DNA of 64,000 bases from Candidatus Flexifilum affinis (GCA_016713325.1 JADJPJ010000004.1:434001-498000); one strand, 5' to 3'. Positions 34,595 to 45,709 are shown, counted from the first letter of the stretch. Numbers and translations are program-made. Notes: generated from the letters alone by a model not told the origin.

Positions 34595-35539
34595 TTACTC
34601 CAACCGAATACGGGGATCGATCACCACATACAACAGATCGACCACCAAATTGATGAGGATGTAGACAAATGAGAAGATCAGCGTTGTACCAAGAATGAGT
34701 GGATAATCGCGCCGACCAATGGCATTGATCGCGAGACGTCCCATCCCCGGCCATGCGAAAATCGTCTCGATGATGGCCGCACCGCCTAGCAGTCCAGCAA
34801 ACTGTACACCCATCAGGGTCACCACTGGGATCAGTGTATTCGGCAGCAGATGGCGGATAACAACACGGCGGGGGTGAAGCCCTTTGCTGTGCGCCGTCGT
34901 GATGTACATCTGGTTGATAATTTCCAGCACCGCTGACCGCACAATCCGCGAGTTATAGCCAATCGCGCCGAGTGAGACCGTCAGCGCGGGCAGGATCAGA
35001 TATGGCAGACGCTCAAACAGCAGCCCATCCCCACGACCGGAGGTCGGGAGAATTCTGAACTGGATCGAGAACAGCAGTATCAGCATCGTCCCTAACCAGA
35101 AGGCGGGCACCGAAAATCCAAACAACGCCGCCCCCATCAGGACACGGTCGATCAGTGAACCGCGTTTGAGGGCCGCTAGCAGGCCAAGCGGGATCGAGCA
35201 TGTTATGATCAGCACAAAGGACACAAGCGCCAGTTCGATCGTCGCCCCACTACGCGCCATGATTTCTTCCAGCACCGGGGCGCGGGTGGTGATGCTCGTG
35301 CCAAGATCACCGCGCAGCAGATTGCCCATATAGCGCACATACTGGACAGGCACGGGATCGTTCAGCCCAAGATCGTCACGCATCCGTTCAAGCATAGCGG
35401 GATCCATGTTGTCGATCCGCATTCCAAAACGCCCGACCAGCGGGTCGCCCGGTGTGAGCTGGAACAGCGCGAAGACGACGGTCGCCACGCCGAGAAGGAG
35501 AAAAGGGACGGTGATCAGACGCCGAAACAGATACTGCAT
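34595..35539 (-). CDS. peptide ABC transporter permease, DppB/OppB family
   Basis: 314 residues starting MQYLFRRLITVPFLLLGVAT, the typical DppB opening helix, then LFQLTPGDPLVGRF. Further blocks are GNLLRGDLGTSITTRAPVLE, the core permease helices, TTAHSKGLHPRRVVIRHLLP (EAA-like loop) and IETIFAWPGMGRLAINAIGR, ending VVDLLYVVIDPRIRLE. No strong ribosome site precedes ATG 35539. It is the first gene of a minus-strand importer operon (permease B, permease C, binding protein), divergent from the M14 carboxypeptidase. Confidence 0.9.
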   Translation of the reverse strand: MQYLFRRLITVPFLLLGVATVVFALFQLTPGDPLVGRFGMRIDNMDPAMLERMRDDLGLNDPVPVQYVRYMGNLLRGDLGTSITTRAPVLEEIMARSGATIELALVSFVLIITCSIPLGLLAALKRGSLIDRVLMGAALFGFSVPAFWLGTMLILLFSIQFRILPTSGRGDGLLFERLPYLILPALTVSLGAIGYNSRIVRSAVLEIINQMYITTAHSKGLHPRRVVIRHLLPNTLIPVVTLMGVQFAGLLGGAAIIETIFAWPGMGRLAINAIGRRDYPLILGTTLIFSFVYILINLVVDLLYVVIDPRIRLE

Positions 35540-35672
35540 AGGGGGGAGAACTCGACTCTCGATGACCAACGACTGAGAATGTGACGAAACTGCAGAACAT
35601 TTGAAATATCATAGCTGGCATCGCTCCCGTGCGCAACAATTCGTGCCGGTATGCTGGGATTGACACAGAAAA

Positions 35673-35702
35673 TTGCATTCCGCCTCGCTGTCGCTCTATA
35701 CT
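35673..35702 (+). promoter_or_regulatory. candidate sigma-70 promoter of the M14 gene
   Basis: TTGCAT (35673-35678) and TATACT (35697-35702), spaced 18 bp. This is followed 17-22 bp later by the ribosome site GGAGGA (35719-35724) for ATG 35731. Confidence 0.4.
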
Positions 35703-35730
35703 CGTCTGACACTGCCGTGGAGGAATAAAG

Positions 35731-37094
35731 ATGGACCTGCAACAGATCGCGCGTGACATCCCCGATTATTCCGTGTTTCTCACCGTCGACGAGATGAATG
35801 CTTCGACCCATCAGTTGCATGCGGACTACCCTGACCTCACCGACCTGCGCGTCGTTGGTACCACCCGGCGGGGCGACCTGATCGAGCTGCTGACGATCAA
35901 AGGCGGCGAACGACAGGCGTTCGTGTTTGGCGGGCCGCATCCCAATGAGCCCATTGGCTGCATGACCATCGAATATCTCACACGGCGGTTGTGCGAGGAC
36001 GAGGCGCTGCGCAGCGAACTGGGCTACACCTGGCATTTCATCAAGTCGATTGACAGCGACGGGATGCGCCTGAACGAAGGCTGGTTCAAGGGGCCGTTCA
36101 CGCCGACGCACTACGCGCAGCACTTTTTTCGCCCGGCCATGTTCGATCAGGTCGAGTGGACCTTTCCGATCGAGTACAAGACACTCAAGTTCGACCAACC
36201 GCTGCCGGAAACCCAGGCGCTGATGCGCGTAATCGACGAGGTCAAGCCGGATTTTATGTATTCGCTGCACAATGCCGGTTTCGGCGGCGTGTACTACTAC
36301 ATCTCGGATCGCTGCGAACCGCTGTACCAAACGTTTCACGACATCCCGACCTGGTTCGAGCTGGCGCTGGATCTGGGCGAGCCGGAAGTGCCATTCGCAG
36401 AGACCTTTGCGCCGGCAGTCTACCGCATCATCGACACCCGAGACTTCTACAACTATCTCGAGCAGAACGGCGCACCTGACCCCGCGGCGGCGATCGATTC
36501 GGGGACATCCAGCGCCGACTATGCGTCCAAATACGGCGGCTTCTTTCTCGTGGTAGAAATGCCTTACTTCGACGACCCACGTGTCAATGATCAGGGTCTG
36601 TCCGAGGTGCGGCGGCGTGATGCCATCGTGCAGGGGCTGGACTTGCAGGATGAGTTTGACGACTGGACTGTGGCCCAGATGGAACTCGTCCAGGCGGATC
36701 TGCGGCTGGAAACGCCGGTCACCCGCGCGGTAAGCGCGTTCCTCAAGATGGGCAAATCCTTTCGCGCAGCAGAACGACAGTGGGCGCAGACCGCCGAGGA
36801 AACCGATCGCCCGGCGACGCAGGCGGAAGTATTCAGCAATGTCCTGAGCAAGCCATTCTACCGTCTGCTCATGCATGGCATGTTCACACGTATGCTCGGT
36901 GACGAGATCGCCGCAGGTAACACCGCTGCTACGATTGCCGCTGCCTACAAAGCAGCAGCAACTCGCCTGGACGATCCGGCGGGGATTTGGAAGCCAGGCT
37001 GAATTACCGTGCGCTGCCCATTCGCAGCCTGGTCGGCGTGCAGACGTGTGCCGGTCTGGCGACGGCGGCCTATATCGCGTCGAAGAAGCGGTAG
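35731..37094 (+). CDS. M14 family zinc carboxypeptidase-like protein, C-terminal frameshift
   Basis: A metallopeptidase of about 455 residues. The zinc site is FVFGGPHPNEPIG (HxxE) with the third ligand in MYSLHNAGFGG. The catalytic Glu region is FFLVVEMPYF. The frame reaches a stop at 37002 (WKPG), but the adjacent frame continues LNYRALPIRSLVGVQTCAGL to TAG 37094, which reads as the natural C-terminus; one base near 36995-37000 separates them. GGAGGA supports ATG 35731. There is no signal peptide, so it should act in the cytoplasm on imported peptides, removing C-terminal residues or releasing murein-type amino acids. It is divergent from the peptide importer. Confidence 0.8.
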
Positions 37095-37115
37095 TCACCC
37101 CGCTGATCGGGCGTG

Positions 37116-37156
37116 GGCTGGAGGTGAGGAGCTCGTCAATTTCCTCACCTCCAGCC
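37116..37156. terminator. bidirectional terminator hairpin
   Basis: A perfect 15 bp stem (37116-37130 with 37142-37156; arm GGCTGGAGGTGAGGA) with an 11-base loop, placed between the convergent M14 and CocE/S15 genes. Confidence 0.65.
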
Positions 37157-37208
37157 TTCTGTGTCAACAGCGGCGATCGCGGTATCGCGCGCCCTGCAGC
37201 GCTTTCTC

Positions 37209-39003
37209 TTACATCTCGGATTTGATCGCCTCGGCGGGACGCGGTGCAGCGGTCTGCGACGTCGTTTTGACGACCGGCAGTTCCAGATAGCTCGGATGAG
37301 TGGCATCGTGGTACAGGGTGACGTGCGCCACCCGCGCGTCTGCCGCCGACTCTTCGGCGACGATGCCGCCGCTGTTGTAGTTTCGCTGCAACTGAATGGT
37401 GTTCGATCCGCTGAGGCTCAGGCGCAGACGGCTTCCCTTGCGCACCAACCTCGAGAAAAACATGAAGCTGTCGAATTCATAGGACAGGATTTCGCCGGGA
37501 GTCACCAGCGTCTCCGCTTTGAGCGATTCCCGATAGCGGGCCCGCTTCCATATCGCGGGTGAGCAGGATGGTTTTGCCATCGGGCAGGACTTCGAACAGC
37601 GAGACGATGAAATCCGTATCGGGCACGTCGATAGCAATCCATGCTGACAATCTGACAAACCCCGTGATTTCGGTCGCCTCGGCGAACTGGGCGCTGTGAA
37701 AGACCAACCCTCCGCCAAACTGATTCAGATCGCTCGTCTGGTCAAGGAGGTAGTTTTCATCGCCATCGTCTTTTTCCGCATCGCCGGGGCGCGTATCCAG
37801 CGGGTCATAGATATAGCTGTCCGCCGGGGATGCGCGCGGCAGTTCTGGCTTGAGCGTGCCGGAGTGGAACACGTCGTCGGCGGACCCGTGCGAATCGAGA
37901 TAGAGACGGCGGGTCTCGTCGGCGATGGCGTCCAGACTGTCGGCGTATTTCCACTCATCGGAACCGAGGACATAATAGGCGACCCGCTGTTTGAGAAATG
38001 CCGGCTTGTCCCTACCTTTGAGCGTCCAGTCGTACCAGTCTTTGTGCAACCCGTGCATGTCGATCATCGACGCTTCGCCGAAATCGAGGCCGCCCACATA
38101 GCGGTTAGGCGTGCGCGTCCCGGCATGGTCCCACGGACCGATGATCAGGTAGTGGTCGGCTTTGGCGGGGGAAGCGGAGGCCATGTGACGCTCGTAGTAG
38201 GCGAACGCGCCCAACTGATCGCCATCATAATGCCCCGTGATCGTGAGGATCGGCATCGTGATGCGATCGTATTCTTCCGGCTTGATGGCGAGCGTTTCCC
38301 AGAACTCATCGACGACCGGATGCGCGACCCAGGTGCGCCAGTGCGTGGAGAAATTGCCGACAATCTGATCGAAGTCCTGGAACGCCGAGTGCGACCGGTA
38401 AAGCTCGCGGTACTTGGCCGACCAGAAGGCATTATCTGAGAACAGGTTCATGTTGCCGGTCACGCCGCTCGTGAAGGTCATCCAGCGCAGCACGTAGGGC
38501 GTCATAATGTTGGCGAACATGGGAAAGTCGACGCCGGCGTGCGCGGACGCGACGGGGACGATCGTCTTCAGGTGCGGCGGGGCTTCGCGGAGCGTCATCC
38601 ACTGGTCAAAGCCCCCGTAGGAGCCACCCCACATCGTCACCTGACCGTCGCACCAGGGCTGCGCGGCGAACCACTCCACGAGATCATGCCCGTCGCGGCC
38701 TTCGTTGAAGAAGGGTTCAAATGTGCCCTCAGAGTTGCCCCGGCCTCGGCAATCGACCTGCGCAAAGACATAACCGTTGCGCGAGAAATAATCGGCGCGG
38801 ATGTGGTAGGAGTCGGCGATATAAGGCGTGAGCGTGAAGATCACGGGGAGCGGAGCCGGGTCTTTTGGACGGAAGATCGTCGCATTGAGTTTCACCCCGT
38901 CCCGCATGGGAATCTGAACGCCCCACTGCAGCTGAATTGAACTGGGCGGCAGCGCTGACGATGGCACAGCGGCGTCTGCCCCGAGATCCGGTCTCCGGTA
39001 CAT
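37209..39003 (-). CDS. CocE/NonD (S15-type) serine hydrolase, frameshift near 3' end
   Basis: An alpha/beta hydrolase of about 598 codons. MRDGVKLNATIFRPKD begins the domain, with the oxyanion/YDxRGxGxS block FAQVDCRGRGNSEG and the nucleophile elbow TMWGGSYGGFDQW (GxSYGG). The acid Asp lies near ITGHYDGDQLG and the His near GPWDHAGTRTP. The C-terminal jelly-roll begins in one frame (SAWIAIDVPDTDFIVSLFEV). It continues after a frame change near 37540-37550 in another (LVTPGEILSYEFDSFMFFSR...ATHPSYLELPVV). GGAGGGG supports ATG 39003. The family includes cocaine esterase, glutaryl-7-ACA acylase and X-Pro dipeptidyl peptidases, so peptide or beta-lactam acyl substrates fit the context. It is downstream of a serine hydrolase gene in the same direction (30 bp gap). 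Confidence 0.85.
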
Positions 39004-39033
39004 GATCCCCTCCGGTGATACAGGTTCAGAACT

Positions 39034-40622
39034 TCACGGCACAGTGACTTTGACAAAGGGCTGCTGGCGAATGCGCCCGCTGCACAGATCAAACCCTGCG
39101 ACCTGCCCGGTCGCATCGCGCGTGAATCTCAGGTCCGCGCGGGCGTCCGGTAAGATGGCGAGAAAGCTGTCGGCTACAGTCGGTAAAAGCACCGCCGCTC
39201 CATGCTTGGGATGCGAGAGCGTCAACTGGCCGTCACCGGCCGCAACGGTGTAACAGGTATCGAGTTCATCGCTGCGGAACGCGCCGACAAACGCCTCAAT
39301 GGCGGTGAGCGGCGGGGCCTCGACTCGCACGTACACTTTTGACCTGGCGAAGGCGCTCTCCGAACGGACTTCGAGGCGCGGCGTCGGCGTATCATGAAAC
39401 AGCACCTCAAAGCCCCAGCCTGTGGCTGCGAAACGGTTGTCGCTGAGCGCCGACAGTCGGATGTCGAAGCCGGGGAAGAGGGGGATGACCAGCCCGTCCT
39501 CGCGCAGATCGATCTGCCGTGTCTCGATCGAGGCGATGTCGCGGTAGACGCCCACTTTCGCCGCGAGCACGGCCTCGTCGAGCGTGACAGGAGCGGCTGC
39601 CGGTGCTGACGCGAGCTGCTCTGCCAGCAGCACATCCGCCACTTTGCGGGTGAGCTGCTTCGGGTTCATCGTGCCGAGGTTGCAGAACAGGATCACGGCG
39701 AGATTGTGATCGGGAAAGGCGACGAAGTCGGAGCGGTAGCCGGCGTCAGCGCCGCTGTGGCCGAGCGTGCGCAGACCGCGATAGGGTTCCACGCTCACGC
39801 CGAGGCCGTAGGTCAGCACTGTGCCGTCGTTGAGCACGCCCGGCCGGAGCATCCGATCGATGATCGACTGCCCGCCCACCCGCGGGTCCGCGTAGTTGTT
39901 CGACCACAGGGCGAGATCTTCGACGGTGGTGAACAGGCTGCTCGCGCCGATGGTGTCGAAGTTGGGGATGCTGATGCGAAACCCACCGCCAGGCGCGGGC
40001 AGATAGCCGTAGGTGCGCCCTTTGACGATCTGGCTGTGGTCATCGTGAAAGTGCGTGTGTCGCATGCCGAGCGGCGCGAAAATGCGTTCTTCAGTGAACT
40101 GGCGAAAGCTCTGGCCAGAGACGCGCTCTACGACCAGCGCCAGCAGCGTGTAGCCGGTATTGCTGTACAGGTATTCGTCGCCCGGCGGAAAGTTGAGCGC
40201 CTGCTGCCGCGACGCAAGATAGAGTACGTCGGCGTTGGTCTTGAGGTCATCTTCGCGCCACCCGGCGAGGTAGAGCAATTCCCACTGGTCGCGCAGACCG
40301 CTGGTGTGATGTGCCAGATGCTCCAACGTGATCGTGCTGCCGTAGTCCGGCAGCTCGGGGATATACTGGCGCACGTCGTCGGTGTAGGCGAGACGTCCAT
40401 CGTGTTCGAGCAGCGCGACCGCCAGCGCCGTGAACTGCTTGGAAATTGACGCGATGTGAAAGATCGAGGACGAGACGATCGGAATGTCATACTCGAGGTT
40501 CGCCATGCCGTAGCGCGCGCATAGGTCACCTGGCCGTTCTGGACGATCGCGAGAGCACAGCCCGGTGAATCCGGTTTGTCCCATTCGGCGAACAACGGGT
40601 CAAGAGTTTCGGCGAAAGACAT
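39034..40622 (-). CDS. serine hydrolase, class C beta-lactamase/DD-peptidase-like (S12), N-terminal frameshift
   Basis: About 528 codons. ATG 40622 begins MSFAETLDPLFAEWDKPDSP and runs QNGQVTYARG; a one-base loss near 40510-40516 shifts to the main frame YGMANLEYDIPI. The S12 motifs are complete: SxxK as FHIASISKQFTAL, YxN as YLYSNTGYTLL, and HxG as LGHSGADAGYRS. A long C-terminal lipocalin-like or DUF3471-type domain follows. Members hydrolyse D-amino-acid peptides, esters or amides. There is no signal peptide, so it is probably cytosolic. It is the first gene of a two-gene minus-strand unit with the CocE/S15 hydrolase. Confidence 0.85.
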
Positions 40623-40778
40623 GGGGAAGATCCCTTCCGATGAAGTCGTGCGCCATCCAGATACTGTGTTAACAGGCCGCTCCGACCTGGATAAGCGCCA
40701 GAGACAAGCCAATGGCCTGACAGCAGTCTGCTCCCCAGGACATCAGTGGTTCTTTCTGCTGCGGGGCTCTCGATTGTC

Positions 40779-40796
40779 TGCACAAATTATTGCACA
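40779..40796. promoter_or_regulatory. TGCACAA/TTGCACA motif pair, candidate regulator site
   Basis: TGCACAA (40779-40785) and TTGCACA (40790-40796) lie in the 379 bp gap between divergent serine hydrolase genes. They resemble the perfect TTGTGCAAA...TTTGCACAA palindrome at 53037-53065. Confidence 0.35.
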
Positions 40797-40853
40797 TTGC
40801 TGTTGACTATGCTATTTTCATTTCGCTATTGAGCGTTTCGACCGGACAGACTC

Positions 40854-40940
40854 ATGTATTTGTCGGTGCTGCGGCGGTTGCTCGTCGCCATTCCCACGTT
40901 TTTTGGAATAACAGACACTTCGTATCTACTGCTGATGGTC
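40854..40940 (+). pseudogene. DppB-type permease N-terminal relic
   Basis: ATG 40854 reads MYLSVLRRLLVAIPTFFGIT followed by DTSYLLLM, the unmistakable first transmembrane helix of a DppB-type permease (compare MQYLFRRLITVPFLLLGVAT at 35539). It then loses similarity and runs into the next gene's leader. Only ~28 codons survive, so it is a truncated copy, perhaps a recombination scar. Confidence 0.6.
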
Positions 40941-41001
40941 TGCGCGACACACTCGATCCTCGCCGTCAGTCATGATTTGCAGGCAACAGGAGAATTTATT
41001 C

Positions 41002-42741
41002 ATGGACAATCAGGAAGCGAAAAACAAGGTGACGTCGGCATTGGCCGAATGGCTGCCCGACCGGATGGCCGAATGGAAAGTGCCCGGCATGGGAATCGCA
41101 GTCGTCAAGGATGGGGAAGTCCTTCTGGCGGAGGGTTTCGGCCTGCGCGATCTCGAGCAAGGTCTCCCGGTAACAGCAGACACCATGTTCGCCATCGGCT
41201 CGTCGAGCAAGGCATTTGCCGCTGCGGCGGTCGCCGTCATGGTGGATGAGGGCAAGCTCGAGTGGGATAAACCCGTTCGCGATTACCTGCCGAACTTCAA
41301 ACTCAAAGATGATTTCGCGTCGGCACGCATGACACCGCGCGATCTGCTGTGTCATCGTTCAGGGCTGCCGCGCCACGATCTGATGTGGTACAACTCGACC
41401 TCCACACGCGAAGAGATGTTCGGTCGCTTGCAGCACCTGGAACCGAGTCGCGATTTCCGTGCCGTCTGGCAGTACCAGAACCTGATGTATATGACCGCCG
41501 GTTATCTGGCGGGCAAAGTCGCCGGCTCGACCTGGGAAGAGGTTGTACGCACGCGCATCTTCGAACCGTTAAGCATGAAAACCGCGAACTTCTCGGTCGA
41601 CGACATGCAGTCCTACCCGGACCATGCGCTGCCGTACGACGAGAAAGAGGATGAACTGCGCCGGATCGACTTCCGCAACATCAACGAAGTGGGTCCCGCC
41701 GGGTCGATCAATGCGACCCCGAACGAGATGGCGCAGTGGATCAAGCTGCATCTGGGCAGCGGCAAGTTGGGCGAGCAGCAGATCATCTCGGAGGCGAATA
41801 CCCGTCAACTTCATTCTCCGCAGATGGTGATCTCAGAAGCGCTGTGGCGCGAGCTCTTTGGCAGCGATCTGGTCAGCTACGGACTCGGCTGGTTCATCCA
41901 TACCTTCAACGGGGAGACCATGCTCCAGCATGGCGGCAACATCGACGGTTTCTCCGCACTCGTGTCGTTTATCCCGGCGCGGAATGTGGGGGTAGTCACG
42001 CTGACCAATCGCAACGGCACCTTCCTGACCGAAGTCGCCACCTTCCGCATTTACGAAGCCCTGCTGGGACTGGAGCACTTCGACCATAACAGCAAGCTCA
42101 AGAGTCTCGTTGACAAAATGAAGGACGAGGCGAAGAAGGCAAAGGCAGAGAGTTCGAGCGATCGCAAGCCGGACACCCAACCTTCCCATCCGCTGAGCGA
42201 TTATGCGGGCGACTTCGAACATCCCGGCTATGGCGTGTTCAGAATCACCGAGGCTGAGGGGAAGCTCACGGCGGCCTATAATCGGCTGGAACTGAAGATG
42301 GAACACTATCACTACGACATCTTCGAAGCGACCCTCGAACCCGTCGATGTGTCGTTCAAGCTGCACTTTCACCTCGATGTGAAGGGCAATGTCGAGAAAG
42401 TGTCCGTGCCCCTGGAACCGACGGTCGCGCCCATCGTGTTCACGCGTATGGCCGACTCCAGCATGAAGAACAAGGCATTCCTGGAGCGGTTTGTCGGTGA
42501 GTACGAATTGATGGGCATGACAGTGACGATCGCGCTGCGCGGCGAGGACTCGCTGCTGGCGTCCGTGCCGGGGCAGGGCGATGTCATCCTTGAACCGTAT
42601 CAGGGAACGACCTTCAACCTGAAGGGGCTGCCGGGCTTCAGCATCGAATTTGTTGTCGAAGACGGGTCGGTCACTGCGGCGAAGATCGGCCAGCCGAATG
42701 GCACTTTCACGGCGACGCGACGCGCGGATGTGCCTGCGTAA
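41002..42741 (+). CDS. serine hydrolase, class C beta-lactamase-like (S12) with C-terminal DUF3471-type domain
   Basis: 579 residues. The start is ATG 41002 (MDNQEAKNKV) after AGGAG; ten upstream codons in frame lack support. The catalytic motifs are SxxK in FAIGSSSKAFAAAA, YxN in WQYQNLMYMTAGY and HxG in MLQHGGNIDGF. Residues ~400-575 form a beta-barrel domain (DYAGDFEHPGYGVFRITEAE) typical of DUF3471-type tails that shape the active site. It is intact and closely similar to the broken paralogue at 47690-49077 (LPRHD-MWY, YQNLM-MTAGY, VGPAGSIN). It probably hydrolyses D-residue peptides or esters. No signal peptide is seen. A perfect terminator follows at 42758. Confidence 0.88.
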   Translation: MDNQEAKNKVTSALAEWLPDRMAEWKVPGMGIAVVKDGEVLLAEGFGLRDLEQGLPVTADTMFAIGSSSKAFAAAAVAVMVDEGKLEWDKPVRDYLPNFKLKDDFASARMTPRDLLCHRSGLPRHDLMWYNSTSTREEMFGRLQHLEPSRDFRAVWQYQNLMYMTAGYLAGKVAGSTWEEVVRTRIFEPLSMKTANFSVDDMQSYPDHALPYDEKEDELRRIDFRNINEVGPAGSINATPNEMAQWIKLHLGSGKLGEQQIISEANTRQLHSPQMVISEALWRELFGSDLVSYGLGWFIHTFNGETMLQHGGNIDGFSALVSFIPARNVGVVTLTNRNGTFLTEVATFRIYEALLGLEHFDHNSKLKSLVDKMKDEAKKAKAESSSDRKPDTQPSHPLSDYAGDFEHPGYGVFRITEAEGKLTAAYNRLELKMEHYHYDIFEATLEPVDVSFKLHFHLDVKGNVEKVSVPLEPTVAPIVFTRMADSSMKNKAFLERFVGEYELMGMTVTIALRGEDSLLASVPGQGDVILEPYQGTTFNLKGLPGFSIEFVVEDGSVTAAKIGQPNGTFTATRRADVPA

Positions 42742-42757
42742 TGGCAAGAGGGTCTTC

Positions 42758-42789
42758 GGAGATGCGCTGCCTGTCTGCAGCGCATCTCC
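42758..42789 (+). terminator. hairpin terminator after serine hydrolase gene
   Basis: Perfect 13 bp stem GGAGATGCGCTGC (42758-42770) / GCAGCGCATCTCC (42777-42789), loop CTGTCT, 17 bp after the stop at 42741. Confidence 0.7.
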
Positions 42790-42963
42790 ATCATCTCGCT
42801 CATATCCGCGTGTCACGGTTGGGGTTATGCTGAATACTTGATAGGATATGTGCTATTTCCGGGCACTTTGCACACTTCATTGCATTCCACTTCGTGTTAT
42901 AACGTGGTCTTGTGGCTGCGCGGCGCCTGCTGAGCGCCGATCCATCTCACCTGGGGGGAGCCT

Positions 42964-43882
42964 GTGTCACTCGAACAACAACTTCGGTCAGTTCTGACTG
43001 AGTCACACATCGAAGCGGGTATCGCCATCACCCACATTGAGTCGGGAGAACAGGTCGAAATCAATGGGGACCTGTTGTATCCGATGGCCAGCGTGTTCAA
43101 AATCCTGATCCTCGCAACCGTTGGACAGCAGATCGCCGCCGGGAAATTCTCACTGATGACCGCGTGCCGCTGGACGACGCGGACAAGAGTCCGGGGCAGT
43201 GGCATTCTGCCGTTCTTCAATGCGGGGTTGCAGCCCACCCGGCGCGACCTGATCACGCTCGCGATCATCATCAGCGACAACACCGCGACGGATATGACGG
43301 TCGAACTGCTCGGCGGCGCGCAGGTGGTTGAAGACGCGATGCATGCGCTCGGCCTCACCGATGTCTTCTTCAAGATGAACTGCAAGGACCTGCTCAAGTG
43401 CCTGTATCCCCGGAAATGGCCGGGAGGCCGGTGGAGGAAATCCGCGCGTGGGCGAATGTAAATGATATCCTGCGCGATGGCGTGGGCCTTCAGCCGCACC
43501 AGCGACAATAACGTGAGTTCCGCAGCGTCGATGACGCGCCTCAACGTCATGCTCTACACGGGCGAAATCGTGCAGGACCCGCTCAAGGACGAGTTGATCG
43601 GCATTCTGCTTACGCAGCAGTTCAATCAGCGTCTGCCCCGCTTCCTGCCGCCGGGGTTCCCTTCGCGCATAAAACCGGGACGATCGGCAGCTTCTGCAAT
43701 GACAGCGAGTCATGACGATTGCGGACAACAGTCATGTCGCCATCACCACCTTCGCTGTATGGAACGATGAAGACTACTGGCAGAAGCCCGAAGCCCGTAA
43801 CCAGCGCTTCTTTGAGGTGGAATCGGCGCTTGGCACGATCGGCAAGCGGGTCTATGACCACTACAGGGCGCAGACAACATGA
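42964..43882 (+). pseudogene. class A beta-lactamase-like gene with at least four frameshifts
   Basis: Class A beta-lactamase (serine penicillinase) blocks appear in order across frames. These are the N-terminus MSLEQQLRSVLTESHIEAGI, the SxxK motif LYPMASVFKILIL and the SDN loop LAIIISDNTATDMTVELLGG. Then come ALGLTDVFFKMN, NNVSSAASMTRLNVMLYTGE, and the KTG region as PFAHKTGTIGSFCND in another frame. The end is VAITTFAVWNDEDYWQKPEA, stopping at TGA 43882. Frame changes lie near 43162, 43440-43500, 43655 and 43708. No Sec signal precedes it. As read it cannot make an enzyme; with single-base corrections it would encode a ~300-residue beta-lactamase-fold hydrolase that may have acted on cytosolic D,D-type peptides. 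A TTTGCACA motif lies at 42867. Confidence 0.8.
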
Positions 43883-44016
43883 AGCATGGTGCGGCGCATC
43901 ATTCGTGTCGCAGCAGTGCAGTATCCGCAACCGCGAAAGGGGGCTGGCCGGGACATTCACAACTACGTTGACCGATTTGCACGTCCTGGGTTTGTGCGCT
44001 TACGAAAGGTTGGAAG

Positions 44017-45606
44017 AATGACGCTACGCAAGAGCTCCACCCGTGTCCTCTTCAGTCTGCTGTTGGTCGTCGTTTTGTCGGGCGTCCTTGCGACATCGGC
44101 TCAGGATCTGCCTCAGGGTGGCCGGATCGTTGTGGCTGACGGCGCATCGAATGTATCGCTTGATCCGTTTGTGACCTCCTGGCATTCGTGGCCGCACTAC
44201 GCGCTGTTCCCGACGCTGTTCGTTCGCGACGACACCATGGAGTACGTGGGTTTTCTGGCGGATACGCGGGAGATTGGTGACGATGGCCTGTCGCTCACCA
44301 TCAACCTGATCCAGACCGCGACCTTCACCGATGGCACGCCTGTCAATGCCGAGGCGATCAAATACAACCTCGACAAATATGCTAACCCGGACACGGGCGC
44401 ATCGCAGGGCGCCGACCTGATCGGCCTGCTGTTGTCGACCGAGGTGGTCGACGAGTATACGCTCAAGCTGAATCTGGCGTCCTCCTTCGCGCCCTTGTTC
44501 TTCGTGCTCGCCAATCTGGAAATCGTCTCGCCGACCGCCTATGAAGCGCTGGGGCGGAGAACTTTGGCACCGCACCGGTTGGCGCTGGCCCGTTCATGCT
44601 CGAGGAACTGAACACCAATAACTTCGTTCTGTTCGAACGCAACCCGGACTTCAACCTGGCGCCGCCGGAACTGTACGACTATCCCGGTCCTGTGCCGGCG
44701 GATGAATTTCAAGTCCTGTTCCTTGACGAGGATCAGACGATTCTTCCGCGCTCGAAACGGGCGAAGTGACCATCGCCGGCGTTCCGACGCAGAACCTGCC
44801 GGACGTGGAAGCCAACCCGGATGTCACGGTCGATGTCGCTCAGTTGAACGAACTTCGTTACGTCGGCTTCAACACTTCGAAGGCCCCGTGGGATAATGTC
44901 GAACTGCGCCGCGCGTTTGCTTACGCAACCGACCGTGATGAGGTCAACGCGCTGGCGTACGACGGCCTTGCCGAGTCGGTCAGCCAGCCGCTGCCATCTT
45001 CGATCTGGGGCCACAACCCGGAACTGGATGCGAAAGCGGTTCAGTACGATCCTGAACGCGCGGCAGCCATGCTCGACGGACTGGGCTACGTCGACGTGAC
45101 GGGCGACGGTCTGCGCGAGACGCCGGAAGGCACGGAATGGGTTGTGCCGCTGGCCGTGACCAGCTCGGATGAATACATGCGCATCGCGCAGGTGATCGAC
45201 GCCGAGTGGCGTGCGGTCGGCATCCCCTGGCGATCGAGCCGATGGAACGCAGCGCGCTCATCGACCTGACGACGACGGGCACGCACGACCTGTTCCTGCT
45301 GGGGTACGGCTATTCCGACCCGAGCATCCTGACCTACTTCTTCGACCCGGATCGCCGCGGCGGCAGCAACCGCACCTGGCTGGTGAATGACGATCTGACG
45401 GCGAGTCTGGTGGCCGCCGATACGGAGCTGGATCAGGCGCTGCGTTACGAAAAGTGACCGCGGCCAGCGAGCTCATCATGGAACTGCAACCGTGGATCTT
45501 CCTGGTGTCGCCGCCGTCGCTGACGGGCGTCCGCAATGAGCTGCAAAACTGGGTGATCAACCCGGATCTCAGCTTCCTGTACTGGAACGCGCACTTTGGT
45601 GGATAA
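44017..45606 (+). pseudogene. peptide ABC transporter substrate-binding protein (SBP family 5), multiple frameshifts
   Basis: The start is ATG 44017 (MTLRKSSTRV) with a Sec signal ending VLATSAQDLP. Then GGRIVVADGASNVSLDPFVT and VNAEAIKYNLDKY follow in the first frame, to about 44560. Later frames give GPFMLEELNTNNFVLFERNP, LNELRYVGFNTSKAPWDNVE, LRRAFAYATDRDEVN, PAAMLDGLGYVDVTGDG-type repeats and the end LSFLYWNAHFGG at TAA 45606. Frame changes are near 44563, 44745, 45228 and 45457. It is the first gene of a second peptide importer set, followed by two permease genes in the same direction. Confidence 0.8.
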
Positions 45607-45709
45607 GTAATTCGCGGCTTATGCCCCCGGTCTGGTGGGCATATGCACAGGGGCAGGGGCAGTCGCTCCTGCCTCGCTTGATTTTGCACGGCCCTGAGGA
45701 AGAGTGCTT

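Noticed and set aside
35515..37167. 550-codon minus-strand frame opposite the M14 gene
   Set aside because: The M14 zinc motifs are on the plus strand; the reverse frame has no recognisable feature.
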